Below are positions 26,950 through 34,918 of a stretch of DNA of 36,933 bases, piece by piece. The notes beneath the pieces are model-generated. The model saw nothing but the letters and a program-made list of their open reading frames with translations, was not told where the DNA came from and ran no database searches. The translations under genes were made by a program, and so were the position numbers. The first letter of the stretch is position 1, and each line of letters begins with the position of its first letter. The stretch is from Chloroflexota bacterium (GTDB taxonomy: Bacteria; Chloroflexota; Limnocylindria; Limnocylindrales; CSP1-4): positions 1 through 36,933 of the forward strand of contig PLLE01000028.1 in assembly GCA_003141245.1 (NCBI GenBank), read 5' to 3'.

Positions 26950-28122
26950 TCAGTCGCGCAGCGCGTCTCCGCCTTCCGCTAGAGGGAAGCCCAGCCGTCG
27001 TAGATCGCGGCGCACCTGTTCGGCATTCTCGAAGTGGATCGCCTCGATCCCCAGTCCCCGGGCCGCGGCCACGTTCGCCGGGCTGTCGTCGACGAAGGCA
27101 ATCTCGTCCGCCTGGAGCCCAAACCGGGCCATGAAGTTGCGGAAGATGGCCGGATCGGGCTTGCCGACGCCCACGTCGCCCGAGATGACGATCCCCTCGA
27201 GCTCGTCCAGGAACGGGAAACGGCTCCGAGTCAGGGCGAACGTCTCCGCCGACCAGTTGCTCAGGGCGTAGACGGGAACGCCAGCTCCCCGCAACTCACG
27301 AACGACGGCGAGGGTTCCCTCGAAGACACCTCCGAGCATCTCTCCCCAGCGCTCGCGGTAGGCGTGAATGAGATAGGCCCGGTCCGGGTGCCGGCTCGCA
27401 AGCTCCTCGACGGCCTCCGCGAAGGGCCTTCCAGCGTCTATTCGGGCGTTCCATTCCGGGTTGCATACCTCTGAAAGGAAGTCTTCCATCGCCGCTTCAT
27501 TACCGCCGAAGAGGGTGCGGTAGAGGTGCCTCGGATTCCAGTCGATAAGGACGCCGCCAAGGTCGAAGACAACGGCTCGGAGTCGTGTGGACGTTCTCGC
27601 GGGATCGTAGTCCTGCTCCCCGCCGTCGCCAGGAGTCGGGGGATCGCCCGGATCGGTCGCCAGCGCGGCATCCAGGCGATCGAGCAGCGGCGTCTGCGCC
27701 TCCTTGATGCGGCGCCTGGCTTCCTCGGGCGTGAACCATTCGACTCGATCGATCTCGGGGTAGATCTTCATCCGGCCGGAGAACGGAGGCCATTCGAAGG
27801 AGAAAGTGTTGCTCGTCGCCATGGCGGGGTCGAGGTCTCCGTCGGCAGCCCACGCATAGACGACCTTGCCGCCCTTCTGCTTCACCGCGCCGAGATCGAT
27901 GAGAGGCCCGGCCGGTACTCGATGCCCGGTCTCCTCCTCGAACTCGCGTCTGGCCGTCAGCTCCAGGTCCACTTCGTCCGGGCTCGGCTCGCCCTTGGGA
28001 ATCGACCAGTTGCCCAGGTCCTTGCGGCCGAAGAACGGGCCGCCCGGATGCGCGAGCAGAACTTCCACGCGGCCTTCACGGCGGCGAAATAGGAGGATCC
28101 CGGCGCTTCTGCGACTGTTCAT
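26950..28122 (-). CDS. NUDIX hydrolase-HAD (IA-type) hydrolase fusion
   Basis: N-terminal NUDIX: SAGILLFRRREGRVEVLLAHPGGPFFGRKDLGNWSIPKGEPSPDEVDLELTARREFEEETGH. C-terminal HAD: LRAVVFDLGGVLIDWNPRHLYR...VYALSNWS...VGKPDPAIFRNFMARFGLQADEIAFVDDSPANVAAARGLG. One ORF. Confidence 0.9.
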   Translation of the reverse strand: MNSRRSAGILLFRRREGRVEVLLAHPGGPFFGRKDLGNWSIPKGEPSPDEVDLELTARREFEEETGHRVPAGPLIDLGAVKQKGGKVVYAWAADGDLDPAMATSNTFSFEWPPFSGRMKIYPEIDRVEWFTPEEARRRIKEAQTPLLDRLDAALATDPGDPPTPGDGGEQDYDPARTSTRLRAVVFDLGGVLIDWNPRHLYRTLFGGNEAAMEDFLSEVCNPEWNARIDAGRPFAEAVEELASRHPDRAYLIHAYRERWGEMLGGVFEGTLAVVRELRGAGVPVYALSNWSAETFALTRSRFPFLDELEGIVISGDVGVGKPDPAIFRNFMARFGLQADEIAFVDDSPANVAAARGLGIEAIHFENAEQVRRDLRRLGFPLAEGGDALRD

Positions 28123-28229
28123 CGCCAGAGGGTACGCGAGGCGAGCGGATGTCGTCCCGGAACGAAGGCTCCTCGCCCTAACGAGGCACAATTGCCGAAG
28201 CATCGTATCGCGCAATCGGAGGAGACCAG

Positions 28230-29231
28230 ATGGACACTCGCAAGCTCGGCACCAGCGGCCTGGAGATCACGACGGTCGGTTTCGGGTCGTGGGCCGTCGG
28301 CGGAGGCGGCTGGGCGTTCAGCTGGGGTCCGCAGGACGACGCCGCCTCCATCCGGGCCATCGTCCACGCGGTGAGCAAAGGAGTGAACTGGGTCGACACC
28401 GCGGCCATCTACGGCCTTGGCCACTCGGAGGAGGTCGTCGGCAGAGCGTTGACGGCGATTCCTGCCGCCGATCGGCCGCTGATCTTCACCAAGTGCGGCC
28501 TGATCTGGGATCCGGCCGATCGGCGTGCGCCGGCCAGGCGCATCGCCCGGCCGGAGTCGCTCCGGCGGGAGTGCGAGGCTTCGCTGCGCCGGCTCGGGGT
28601 CGAGCGGATCGACCTGTTCCAGATCCACTGGCCCGACGAATCCGGGGTTCCGGCCGAGGACTCCTGGGGCGAGATGGGCCGCCTGGTGGACGAGGGCAAG
28701 GTGCGAGCGATCGGCGTCAGTAACTACGACGTTGCCCTGCTGGAGCGTTGTGAGCGCGTCCGCCACGTGGATTCGTTGCAGCCGCCGTTCTCGATGATCT
28801 TTCGCGAGTCGGCCGGCGGCGTGATCCCGTGGGCCGCGGCGCACGGTACCGGCGTGATCCTCTACAGCCCCATGGCCTCGGGGATCCTGACCGACTCGTT
28901 CTCGGCGCAGCGAGTGGCGGCTATGTCGGACGAGGACTGGCGGCGCACGGCGCCCCACTTCAACGAGCCGGCGCTCTCGCGCAACGTGGCCCTGCGCGAT
29001 GCCCTGCGGCCCATCGCCCGGCGACACGGAACCACGGTCTCGGCGGTCGCGGTGGCCTGGGTCCTGGCCTGGCCGGGGGTGACGGGCGCGATCGTGGGCG
29101 CGCGTTCTCCCGAGCAGGTCGACGGTTGGCTCGGCGGCGGCTCGTTGAAGCTTGGAGCGGACGATCTGGCCGAGATCGCAGCCGCGGTGGAGCACACCGG
29201 CGCCGGTTCGGGACCGGTTCGGCCGGCCTAG
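28230..29231 (+). CDS. Aldo/keto reductase
   Basis: MDTRKLGTSGLEITTVGFGSWAVGG...GVNWVDTAAIYGLGHSEEVVGRAL...RIDLFQIHWPD...VRAIGVSNYDVALLERC; AIVGARSPEQVDGWLGG. Confidence 0.95.
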   Translation: MDTRKLGTSGLEITTVGFGSWAVGGGGWAFSWGPQDDAASIRAIVHAVSKGVNWVDTAAIYGLGHSEEVVGRALTAIPAADRPLIFTKCGLIWDPADRRAPARRIARPESLRRECEASLRRLGVERIDLFQIHWPDESGVPAEDSWGEMGRLVDEGKVRAIGVSNYDVALLERCERVRHVDSLQPPFSMIFRESAGGVIPWAAAHGTGVILYSPMASGILTDSFSAQRVAAMSDEDWRRTAPHFNEPALSRNVALRDALRPIARRHGTTVSAVAVAWVLAWPGVTGAIVGARSPEQVDGWLGGGSLKLGADDLAEIAAAVEHTGAGSGPVRPA

Positions 29232-29237
29232 CGGAAG

Positions 29238-30125
29238 CTAGCCTGCCAGCGCCACGCCGGCGGCCCGGCAATCCTCGGCGTAGCGGGCCTGCGTCTCGCG
29301 AGTGGGGGACTCGCAGGTCGGGAAGGCGACGAGCCGATCCAGGCCGAGCGCGACGCAGCGGCCGATGAAGTCGACCCGCTGCTGGCCCGGGGTCTTTGCG
29401 TCCCTATCGGCGCAGTACAGCGACAGACGGAGCGTGGCCGGATCGCGACCGATTTCCTCGCAGCGCTGGCGGGCGATCGGGATCAGCTCGGCCGCCTTCT
29501 CGGTCCCGATGAAGACCAGATTCAGCTCGTCGGCGAAACGGGCGGCCAGCCGGAAGGTCACGTCGCGGCCGTTGCCGCCGACGATGATCGGGGGCCGCGG
29601 CTTCTGGATCCCCTTGGGGACGTTGATCGCGTCCTTGACGCTGGCGTACTTGCCCTCGTAGGTGGCGTGGCCGGGGGCGAGCATCCGCGTGATCACCTCG
29701 AGCGCGTCGCGCAGGGCCGCCAGTCGGTCGGCGATCGGCGGGAAGCCGTAGCCGTAGGCGAGCCACTCGTCCTCCTTCCAGCCGCCGCCGATCCCGAGCT
29801 CGAAGCGCCCGCCGCTCGCCACATCCAGCATGGAAGCGAGCTTCGCGACCAGGGCCGGGTTTCGGAAGCCGGTGCAGACCACCATGTGGCCCAGGCGCAC
29901 GCGCGAAGTGACGCCGGCCATCGCGGTCAGCGTCGTGAACGACTCGAAGGTGATCTCATCGATCGGGTCGGGCACGGTGTGGAAATGGTCGAAGACCCAC
30001 TCCGACTCGAAGCCGAGGGCCTCGGCGTCGCGTGCCAGCTCGAGCGTGCGCGCCCAGGCGACGGCCGGGTCCCAGCCGTTGTACTCGTACTTCCAGCCCT
30101 GCGGGATGAGCAAGCCGACCTTCAT
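29238..30125 (-). CDS. LLM class (F420/FMN-dependent) oxidoreductase
   Basis: MKVGLLIPQGWKYEYNGWDPAVAWARTLELARDAEALGFESEWVFDHFHTVP...VRLGHMVVCTGFRNPALVAKLASMLDVASGGRFELGIGGGWKEDEW...RPPIIVGGNGRDVTFRLAARFADELNL. Confidence 0.93.
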   Translation of the reverse strand: MKVGLLIPQGWKYEYNGWDPAVAWARTLELARDAEALGFESEWVFDHFHTVPDPIDEITFESFTTLTAMAGVTSRVRLGHMVVCTGFRNPALVAKLASMLDVASGGRFELGIGGGWKEDEWLAYGYGFPPIADRLAALRDALEVITRMLAPGHATYEGKYASVKDAINVPKGIQKPRPPIIVGGNGRDVTFRLAARFADELNLVFIGTEKAAELIPIARQRCEEIGRDPATLRLSLYCADRDAKTPGQQRVDFIGRCVALGLDRLVAFPTCESPTRETQARYAEDCRAAGVALAG

Positions 30126-30220
30126 CGTGGCCTCCAGAGGTGAGTGCAGTCGGAACCGCGCGACGCGGACCAATGCTGCAACGAACTGCGATTACGCGCC
30201 AGGGCCAACTACGCGCCAGA

Positions 30221-31243
30221 TCAGTCGGGCACGAGCGCCCTCAGGAACGTGGTGGGTCGCTCGGCCGCCCGGACTTCATAGGCACCGGCCGCCCCGGCCA
30301 CCAGCGCCGTCTCGAATCGCCCCAGACGCACCATTTCTGAGCCGCAGGAGAGTTCGACGGCGCCTTCGATCACGGTCACGATGTGGAAGCTGCGGCCGCG
30401 CGTGTCCAGGGCGAGGGGAGTGGCCCCGACGCGGGCCAGGTCCAGGTGGAAGTAGGTGCAATCGGCCGCCTCGGCGATCCCGCCTGTGGCGGACGCCGTC
30501 GGTGACCTTCGTTCGCGCGGCCCGTCTGTCGTTGCGACCGCGACCGATTCCTCGATATGCAGCTTGCGCCCGGCCGACTGAGGGCGGCCCCAGTCGTAGG
30601 CGCGATACGTGGTGTCGCTGGCCTGCTGGATCTCATACAGCAGCAGGCCCGGACCCAGCGCATGGAGCGTCCCCGCCGGAATCAGGATCGCCTCGCCGCC
30701 GCGGACGGGGATCTCGGCCGCGACGTCCACGACCCGACCCTCGCGAATCGCGGCCGCCAGGGAGTCGGCGGTCGTATTGGGCCGCACGCCCACCAGGATC
30801 CTGGCATCGGGTGCGGTCTCGAGGAAGAACCATGCCTCGGTCTTGCCGAACTCGTCGGGCCCGACCATTCGCCTGGCCTGCTCGTCGTTCGGGTGGACCT
30901 GGATCGAGAGCCAGTCGGCGCAGTCGAGGAGCTTGACCAGGATCGGGAAGCGCGGTCCGAAGCGATCGGAGGCGGACGATCCCAGGAGAGCGGTGCCGTG
31001 CTCGGCCGCCAGGTCGGCCAGTCGGCGGCCGGCCAGTCGGCGGCCGACTGGCGGCCGCGACGAGACCACGCTCCCGCCGAAAGCGACCCAGGCCTCACCG
31101 ATTGGCGGATCTGAGGCGCGCAGACGCTGCCCGCCCCAAACCCGTTCGCGGAATTGGGGCTTGAGCACCAGCAGGTTCCGTCCGAGCGGTCGCTCGGACT
31201 CTGCCGTTTCCGTCAGCGCTTGGCTCTCCTCATGCCGGGCCAT
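30221..31243 (-). CDS. manA: Class I mannose-6-phosphate isomerase
   Basis: LVLKPQFRERVWGGQRLRASDPPIGEAWVAF, FPILVKLLDCADWLSIQVHPNDEQARR, KTEAWFFLETAPDARILVGVRP, ILIPAGTLHALGPGLLLYEIQQASDTTYRAYDWGR. Confidence 0.92.
   Translation of the reverse strand: MARHEESQALTETAESERPLGRNLLVLKPQFRERVWGGQRLRASDPPIGEAWVAFGGSVVSSRPPVGRRLAGRRLADLAAEHGTALLGSSASDRFGPRFPILVKLLDCADWLSIQVHPNDEQARRMVGPDEFGKTEAWFFLETAPDARILVGVRPNTTADSLAAAIREGRVVDVAAEIPVRGGEAILIPAGTLHALGPGLLLYEIQQASDTTYRAYDWGRPQSAGRKLHIEESVAVATTDGPRERRSPTASATGGIAEAADCTYFHLDLARVGATPLALDTRGRSFHIVTVIEGAVELSCGSEMVRLGRFETALVAGAAGAYEVRAAERPTTFLRALVPD
31016..31045. repeat. 2 x 15-bp tandem repeat within manA
   Basis: GGCCAGTCGGCGGCC twice (31016-31030, 31031-31045); encodes the duplicated GRRLA pentapeptide. 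Confidence 0.9.
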
Positions 31244-31268
31244 CGGCCAGAGCGTACACCGCGCCGCG

Positions 31269-32618
31269 CTAGGCGGCGGCCGACGGAACCACGGCGGGTG
31301 CCGGATCCTCGTCGCGTCGCCGTTCCACTACGGGGATCAGCATGAGCGCCCCGATGATGTAGCAGACAACCCCCAGGCCGAGCGCGGCGCGTGGCCCCGT
31401 CCCGTAGCCGAGCCAGCGGTTGACGTTGTCCATCACCACCGCGCCGCCGATGGCGAGCGTGAAGGTTCCGGCCGAGGCCGTGGCCACGTTGGAGATGCCC
31501 ATATATCGCCCCGTGGAGGCCTTCGGCACGAGATCGCTCATCAGGGCCCAGTCGACGGCCAGGAAAGCCCCTGCGGAGATCGCGAAGAGCGCGGCGCCGA
31601 GGAGCGCCACCGGCAGGACAGGGGCCACCGCGCCCAGACCCAACCCGACCGAGCCGAGGCCGCACGAGGCGTAGATCACGGGCTTGCGGCCGATGTGGTC
31701 GGAGAGGCGGCTGGCCGGCAGGACGGAGACGGTCAAGCAGACGGCCACGATCGCGAGCAGGACGAGCTTGGTGCCTCCTGTCTGGCCCGCGTCCATCCCG
31801 AAGACCTGGGCCAGGTAGAAGGTGCTGAGGGCCGGGAAGGCGGCAGCGCCGGCAAGGACGAAGAAACGCGACCCAACCAACCACAGGAAGCTGCGTTCGC
31901 GCAGGATGTCCGTGCCCCACGCCTCGCCCGCGATCTTCAGCCACGAGCGTCCGTTGCGCGACTTGGTTCGATGACCCTCGTGGACGGTCAGGACCACGCT
32001 CAGCATCGAGGTGAATTCGATCAGGCCCAGGCCCATCGTCCCGTACAGGAAGGCATTGGGGTCATGGTCGCTGAGGGCGACTGCCACGGCCGCAACGACG
32101 TACCCGCTGATGTTCCCGAGCGCCTGGAATAGGCCGATCAGCCCGGACGCGAGCCCGACCTGCTTCGCGGGAACCAGATCCGGCACGTAGCCCTGAAACG
32201 GGCCTTGAGAGAAGTTGGAGCTGAACTGGAGCAAAGCGACGAAGGCGGCGATCGCCGGCACCGTGCTGGAGGTGGCGACGCCCCACAGGAAGACCAAGTC
32301 CAGAGCCGAGCCGATGAAGATATACGGCTTGCGGCGACCCCAGCGGGTGATGGTGTAGTCGCTGATCGTGCCGACGGTTGGCTGCACCACGATCGCGATG
32401 CCCATGCCAAGCAGCGCGATCTCGAACGCGCCGATGCCCTCCCCACCCTTCGGGACGAGGCCGGTGAACTGCAGCCGCCCGTTGACGATATCGAGGATGC
32501 CGCTCCACACCGTCGAAATGCCGAGCCAGTAGAGCGAGATCCGGACCAGGTGGGACAGTGGAAGCAGGCCGGTGGGGCGACCTTGTGCATCGTGCGTCGG
32601 ATGCTTTGTGGTTTCCAT
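31269..32618 (-). CDS. MFS transporter (SLC45/GPH-like sugar-transporter subgroup)
   Basis: 12-TM-like; FSQGPFQGYVPDLVPAKQVGLASGLIGLFQALGNISGYVVA, ISDYTITRWGRRKPYIFIGS, SDHIGRKPVIYASCGLG. Confidence 0.88.
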   Translation of the reverse strand: METTKHPTHDAQGRPTGLLPLSHLVRISLYWLGISTVWSGILDIVNGRLQFTGLVPKGGEGIGAFEIALLGMGIAIVVQPTVGTISDYTITRWGRRKPYIFIGSALDLVFLWGVATSSTVPAIAAFVALLQFSSNFSQGPFQGYVPDLVPAKQVGLASGLIGLFQALGNISGYVVAAVAVALSDHDPNAFLYGTMGLGLIEFTSMLSVVLTVHEGHRTKSRNGRSWLKIAGEAWGTDILRERSFLWLVGSRFFVLAGAAAFPALSTFYLAQVFGMDAGQTGGTKLVLLAIVAVCLTVSVLPASRLSDHIGRKPVIYASCGLGSVGLGLGAVAPVLPVALLGAALFAISAGAFLAVDWALMSDLVPKASTGRYMGISNVATASAGTFTLAIGGAVVMDNVNRWLGYGTGPRAALGLGVVCYIIGALMLIPVVERRRDEDPAPAVVPSAAA

Positions 32619-32683
32619 CGGGCCAAGTATCGTCGGTCCGGCGGTTCACGCGTCGGCCGGGCCGGTGTCCGCGAGCCGGCATC

Positions 32684-32710
32684 ATCCCCGCGGGCATAAT
32701 CCCCGCGGGC
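32684..32710. repeat. Direct repeat of a palindrome-containing box upstream of the MFS gene
   Basis: ATCCCCGCGGGC at 32684-32695 and 32699-32710 (period 15). Confidence 0.8.
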
Positions 32711-32746
32711 GCCCCTTCTATGTTCGGGGGCACGCAAGCTCGCCAT

Positions 32747-32778
32747 GCCAGCCCGCCAGCGCGCCAGCCCGCCAGCGC
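32747..32778. repeat. 2 x 16-bp tandem repeat, intergenic
   Basis: GCCAGCCCGCCAGCGC at 32747-32762 and 32763-32778. Confidence 0.85.
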
Positions 32779-32799
32779 GCCACGCCGACCGTGACGAGG

Positions 32800-32830
32800 G
32801 GAAACCCGCCGACCACTGGATCGGCGGGTT
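32800..32830 (-). terminator. Probable intrinsic terminator downstream of the lipoprotein gene
   Basis: On the minus strand AACCCGCCGA-TCCAGTGG-TCGGCGGGTT followed by TCCCC: perfect 10-bp stem but weak T run; ~40 bp past the lipoprotein stop. Confidence 0.6.
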
Positions 32831-32869
32831 GCCGCTGCTGATTGGGCGGTCAGACCGCCAGTCGGGGCA

Positions 32870-33433
32870 TCAGTAGCCGCTCTGGCTCATAGCTGCGGAG
32901 GCTGACGCGCTTGCGGCCGCGCCGGCGGTCAGGGGAGCGACGTACCACTTACCGCTGAAGCCCTGGCCGGCGGTGTCGCCGGCTGCCGAGTCTCCCGCGT
33001 AGTAATACAGCGGCTGGTGGTCGTAGGCGACCTGCATCGTGCCGTCAGGCCGGCTGATCAGGCTGAAGATGCCTGCGGCGCCGGTCGGCCCGGCGATCGT
33101 GGTGCCGCCGGCGACGGTCAGGGCCGGCCAGTTGGTAGCGCACGTGCCGGTGCACGAGCTGGTGTCGGGTGTGTCGTTCTTGAAGATGTAGAGCGTCATT
33201 CCGTTCTGGCCCGTGAAGTAGGCACCCAGAGTGGGATCGTTCGTCGCGCCGATCGTGAAGCTGGTCGGCGCCTGGCTGGCGGACGGTGCGGTTGGCGTCG
33301 CCTTGGCTCCGAGCGCGGAGCCGGCGGGAGTGGCGGCGGCGGGAGTCGCGGCGGCCGATGTGCAGGCTGCGGCGACCAACATCGCGGCGGCCGCAATCCC
33401 CGCGAGAGAGATCAAGCGATTGTTGAGACGCAT
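32870..33433 (-). CDS. Secreted-repeat lipoprotein (COG4315 / PF03640-like)
   Basis: Lipoprotein signal MRLNNRLISLAGIAAAAMLVAAAC; repeats LGAYFTGQNGMTLYIFKNDTPDTSSCTGTCATNWPAL and FSLISRPDGTMQVAYDHQPLYYYAGDSAAGDTAGQGFSGKWYV. Confidence 0.92.
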   Translation of the reverse strand: MRLNNRLISLAGIAAAAMLVAAACTSAAATPAAATPAGSALGAKATPTAPSASQAPTSFTIGATNDPTLGAYFTGQNGMTLYIFKNDTPDTSSCTGTCATNWPALTVAGGTTIAGPTGAAGIFSLISRPDGTMQVAYDHQPLYYYAGDSAAGDTAGQGFSGKWYVAPLTAGAAASASASAAMSQSGY

Positions 33434-33460
33434 CTGTTTCCTTTCGGGATCGTCGTTCCC

Positions 33461-33807
33461 TCACGATGAGGGTTTGAAGGTAGTACGCACCGTCCTGCCG
33501 GGCGGGTTTCGATCGGCGGTGCTGTCCCAGCCTGCGATCCTGCGCAGATGCCGGTTGCCAAGCACGTAGCGCAGACCCTCGGCGATCTCCTGACGCGGAC
33601 TGGTGTGCGAGCCGTCCTCGGCTAGGCGGCGATCCGGCTTGGCCTCTGGCTTGCGCATGCGCCGACAGGCGGCGTGAAGACGATGAACGGCGCCATCTGG
33701 ACCGTGCCCAAGAGCGCCACCTCGAGCGGGCTCGATTGGGCTCGGGACGGCGGCCGGCTCCGCCAGAGGCGCGGCCGAGGGCACAGACGCCTCATCGCCG
33801 GACTCAC
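33461..33807 (-). pseudogene. MFS transporter relic (internal deletion and frameshift)
   Basis: SSPLEVALLGTVQMAPFIVFTPPVGAC in one minus frame and RQEIAEGLRYVLGNRHLRRIAG in another; both resemble separate conserved segments of MFS exporters. Confidence 0.6.
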
Positions 33808-33819
33808 CAGATCGGATAC

Positions 33820-34743
33820 TCACGCCAGGGTAGCGGCGTCACCTGTCCTGCTTCTGCCGGGTGGCCCTGGCTCCAGGCTACCTACCCGGCCGCAACCATC
33901 CGGACCAACTTGCGTCGGGTGGGAGTTGGGCCCGATCTGCGGGCTCGGCGGCCACTTCCGAGTCCCGTCCATCGCATTTCGGTCGACTCGCTGAGCGTGG
34001 TTGGCCGTCCCGGCTCCATCTCGCCACCGCGACACTCGCTGCCGTACCGAGAAGCCCTGCCCAATTACCGCTCCGGTGGAATCGGGCCAGAAGCAGATGC
34101 CAGACTCGGCGCCGCCCGCGGGATTGCGGAACAGAGGCCGCAGTGCCCGCCCGTCACGAGGCAGGGACGAGTGAAACAGGTTCCGGTGGGCTCCGACCCG
34201 CCTGCGGTTGGTACGCGAGTCGCCGACGATCAGCCAGACGCTCACCGAACGAGCTTTCCAGCCCCGCTCGGCAGCGATCCGGACAGCCAAACGTCGTTTG
34301 CGGTCGAGCGTGCCCAGGATTTCGTCGATGTCTACGATCGCCGTCTTGAGTTCGATAACGACAAGTGAGTCGGTGGCTTCGTGCCAGGCGAGCAGGTCGA
34401 CGACACCGCGCTCACCGTAGATCGCAAAAGAGACTTCGGCGACGACGCTCCACCCTGGCTGGCGGCCGATCCAGAAAGCCACACGTTCGCCGAGGGCCGC
34501 GTGTCGGGCACTCACCAGTCGATCCAGGTCGCCGCCTTGCCATCGAGCTACGAGATCCAGGCGGATGCCCACCTTGGCCGCAATGGCGCGAACTGCCCCG
34601 ACCGAGAGCCGCCCGAAGTCGCCGTGCTCGAGTCGTGAGACCAGCGAGTCCGAGACCCCGGCCATCTGCGCGAGATCCTGCTGACGCAGGCGGCGTCGAA
34701 TGCGCGCGGCCCGGAACGCATAGCCAAGTCGCATGTCATCCAC
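33820..34743 (-). CDS. HTH (XRE)-domain protein with PD-(D/E)xK nuclease-like core
   Basis: HTH: FRAARIRRRLRQQDLAQMAGVSDSLVSRLEHGDFGRLSVGAVRAIAAKVGIRLDL; nuclease-like core: ERGVVDLLAWHEATDSLVVIELKTAIVDIDEILGTLDRKRRLAVRIAAERGW. Start is GTG 34743 or ATG 34734. Confidence 0.8.
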   Translation of the reverse strand: MDDMRLGYAFRAARIRRRLRQQDLAQMAGVSDSLVSRLEHGDFGRLSVGAVRAIAAKVGIRLDLVARWQGGDLDRLVSARHAALGERVAFWIGRQPGWSVVAEVSFAIYGERGVVDLLAWHEATDSLVVIELKTAIVDIDEILGTLDRKRRLAVRIAAERGWKARSVSVWLIVGDSRTNRRRVGAHRNLFHSSLPRDGRALRPLFRNPAGGAESGICFWPDSTGAVIGQGFSVRQRVSRWRDGAGTANHAQRVDRNAMDGTRKWPPSPQIGPNSHPTQVGPDGCGRVGSLEPGPPGRSRTGDAATLA

Positions 34744-34874
34744 CCAAGAAGGATGAATGCCGGCCCTTATCCCCGACTTACACGCCGGTTCTCCAGCAGA
34801 GCCCGGAAGGGAAAGCGCGCGCCACGCGCTAGAGTTGCCCAAGAGCAGGGGCCGGACGCTCCGGCACGCGATCG

Positions 34875-34903
34875 GACATCACGGCATTCAGACATCACGG
34901 CAT
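34875..34903. repeat. 13-bp direct repeat immediately upstream of gad
   Basis: GACATCACGGCAT at 34875-34887 and 34891-34903 (period 16), abutting the SD AGGGAGG. Confidence 0.85.
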
Positions 34904-34918
34904 AGGGAGGCCAGTCGG

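Noticed and set aside
29225-29250. CTAGC-GGAA-GCTAG hairpin between convergent AKR and LLM genes as a bidirectional terminator
   Set aside because: Only a 5-bp perfect stem with no T tracts; too weak to call.
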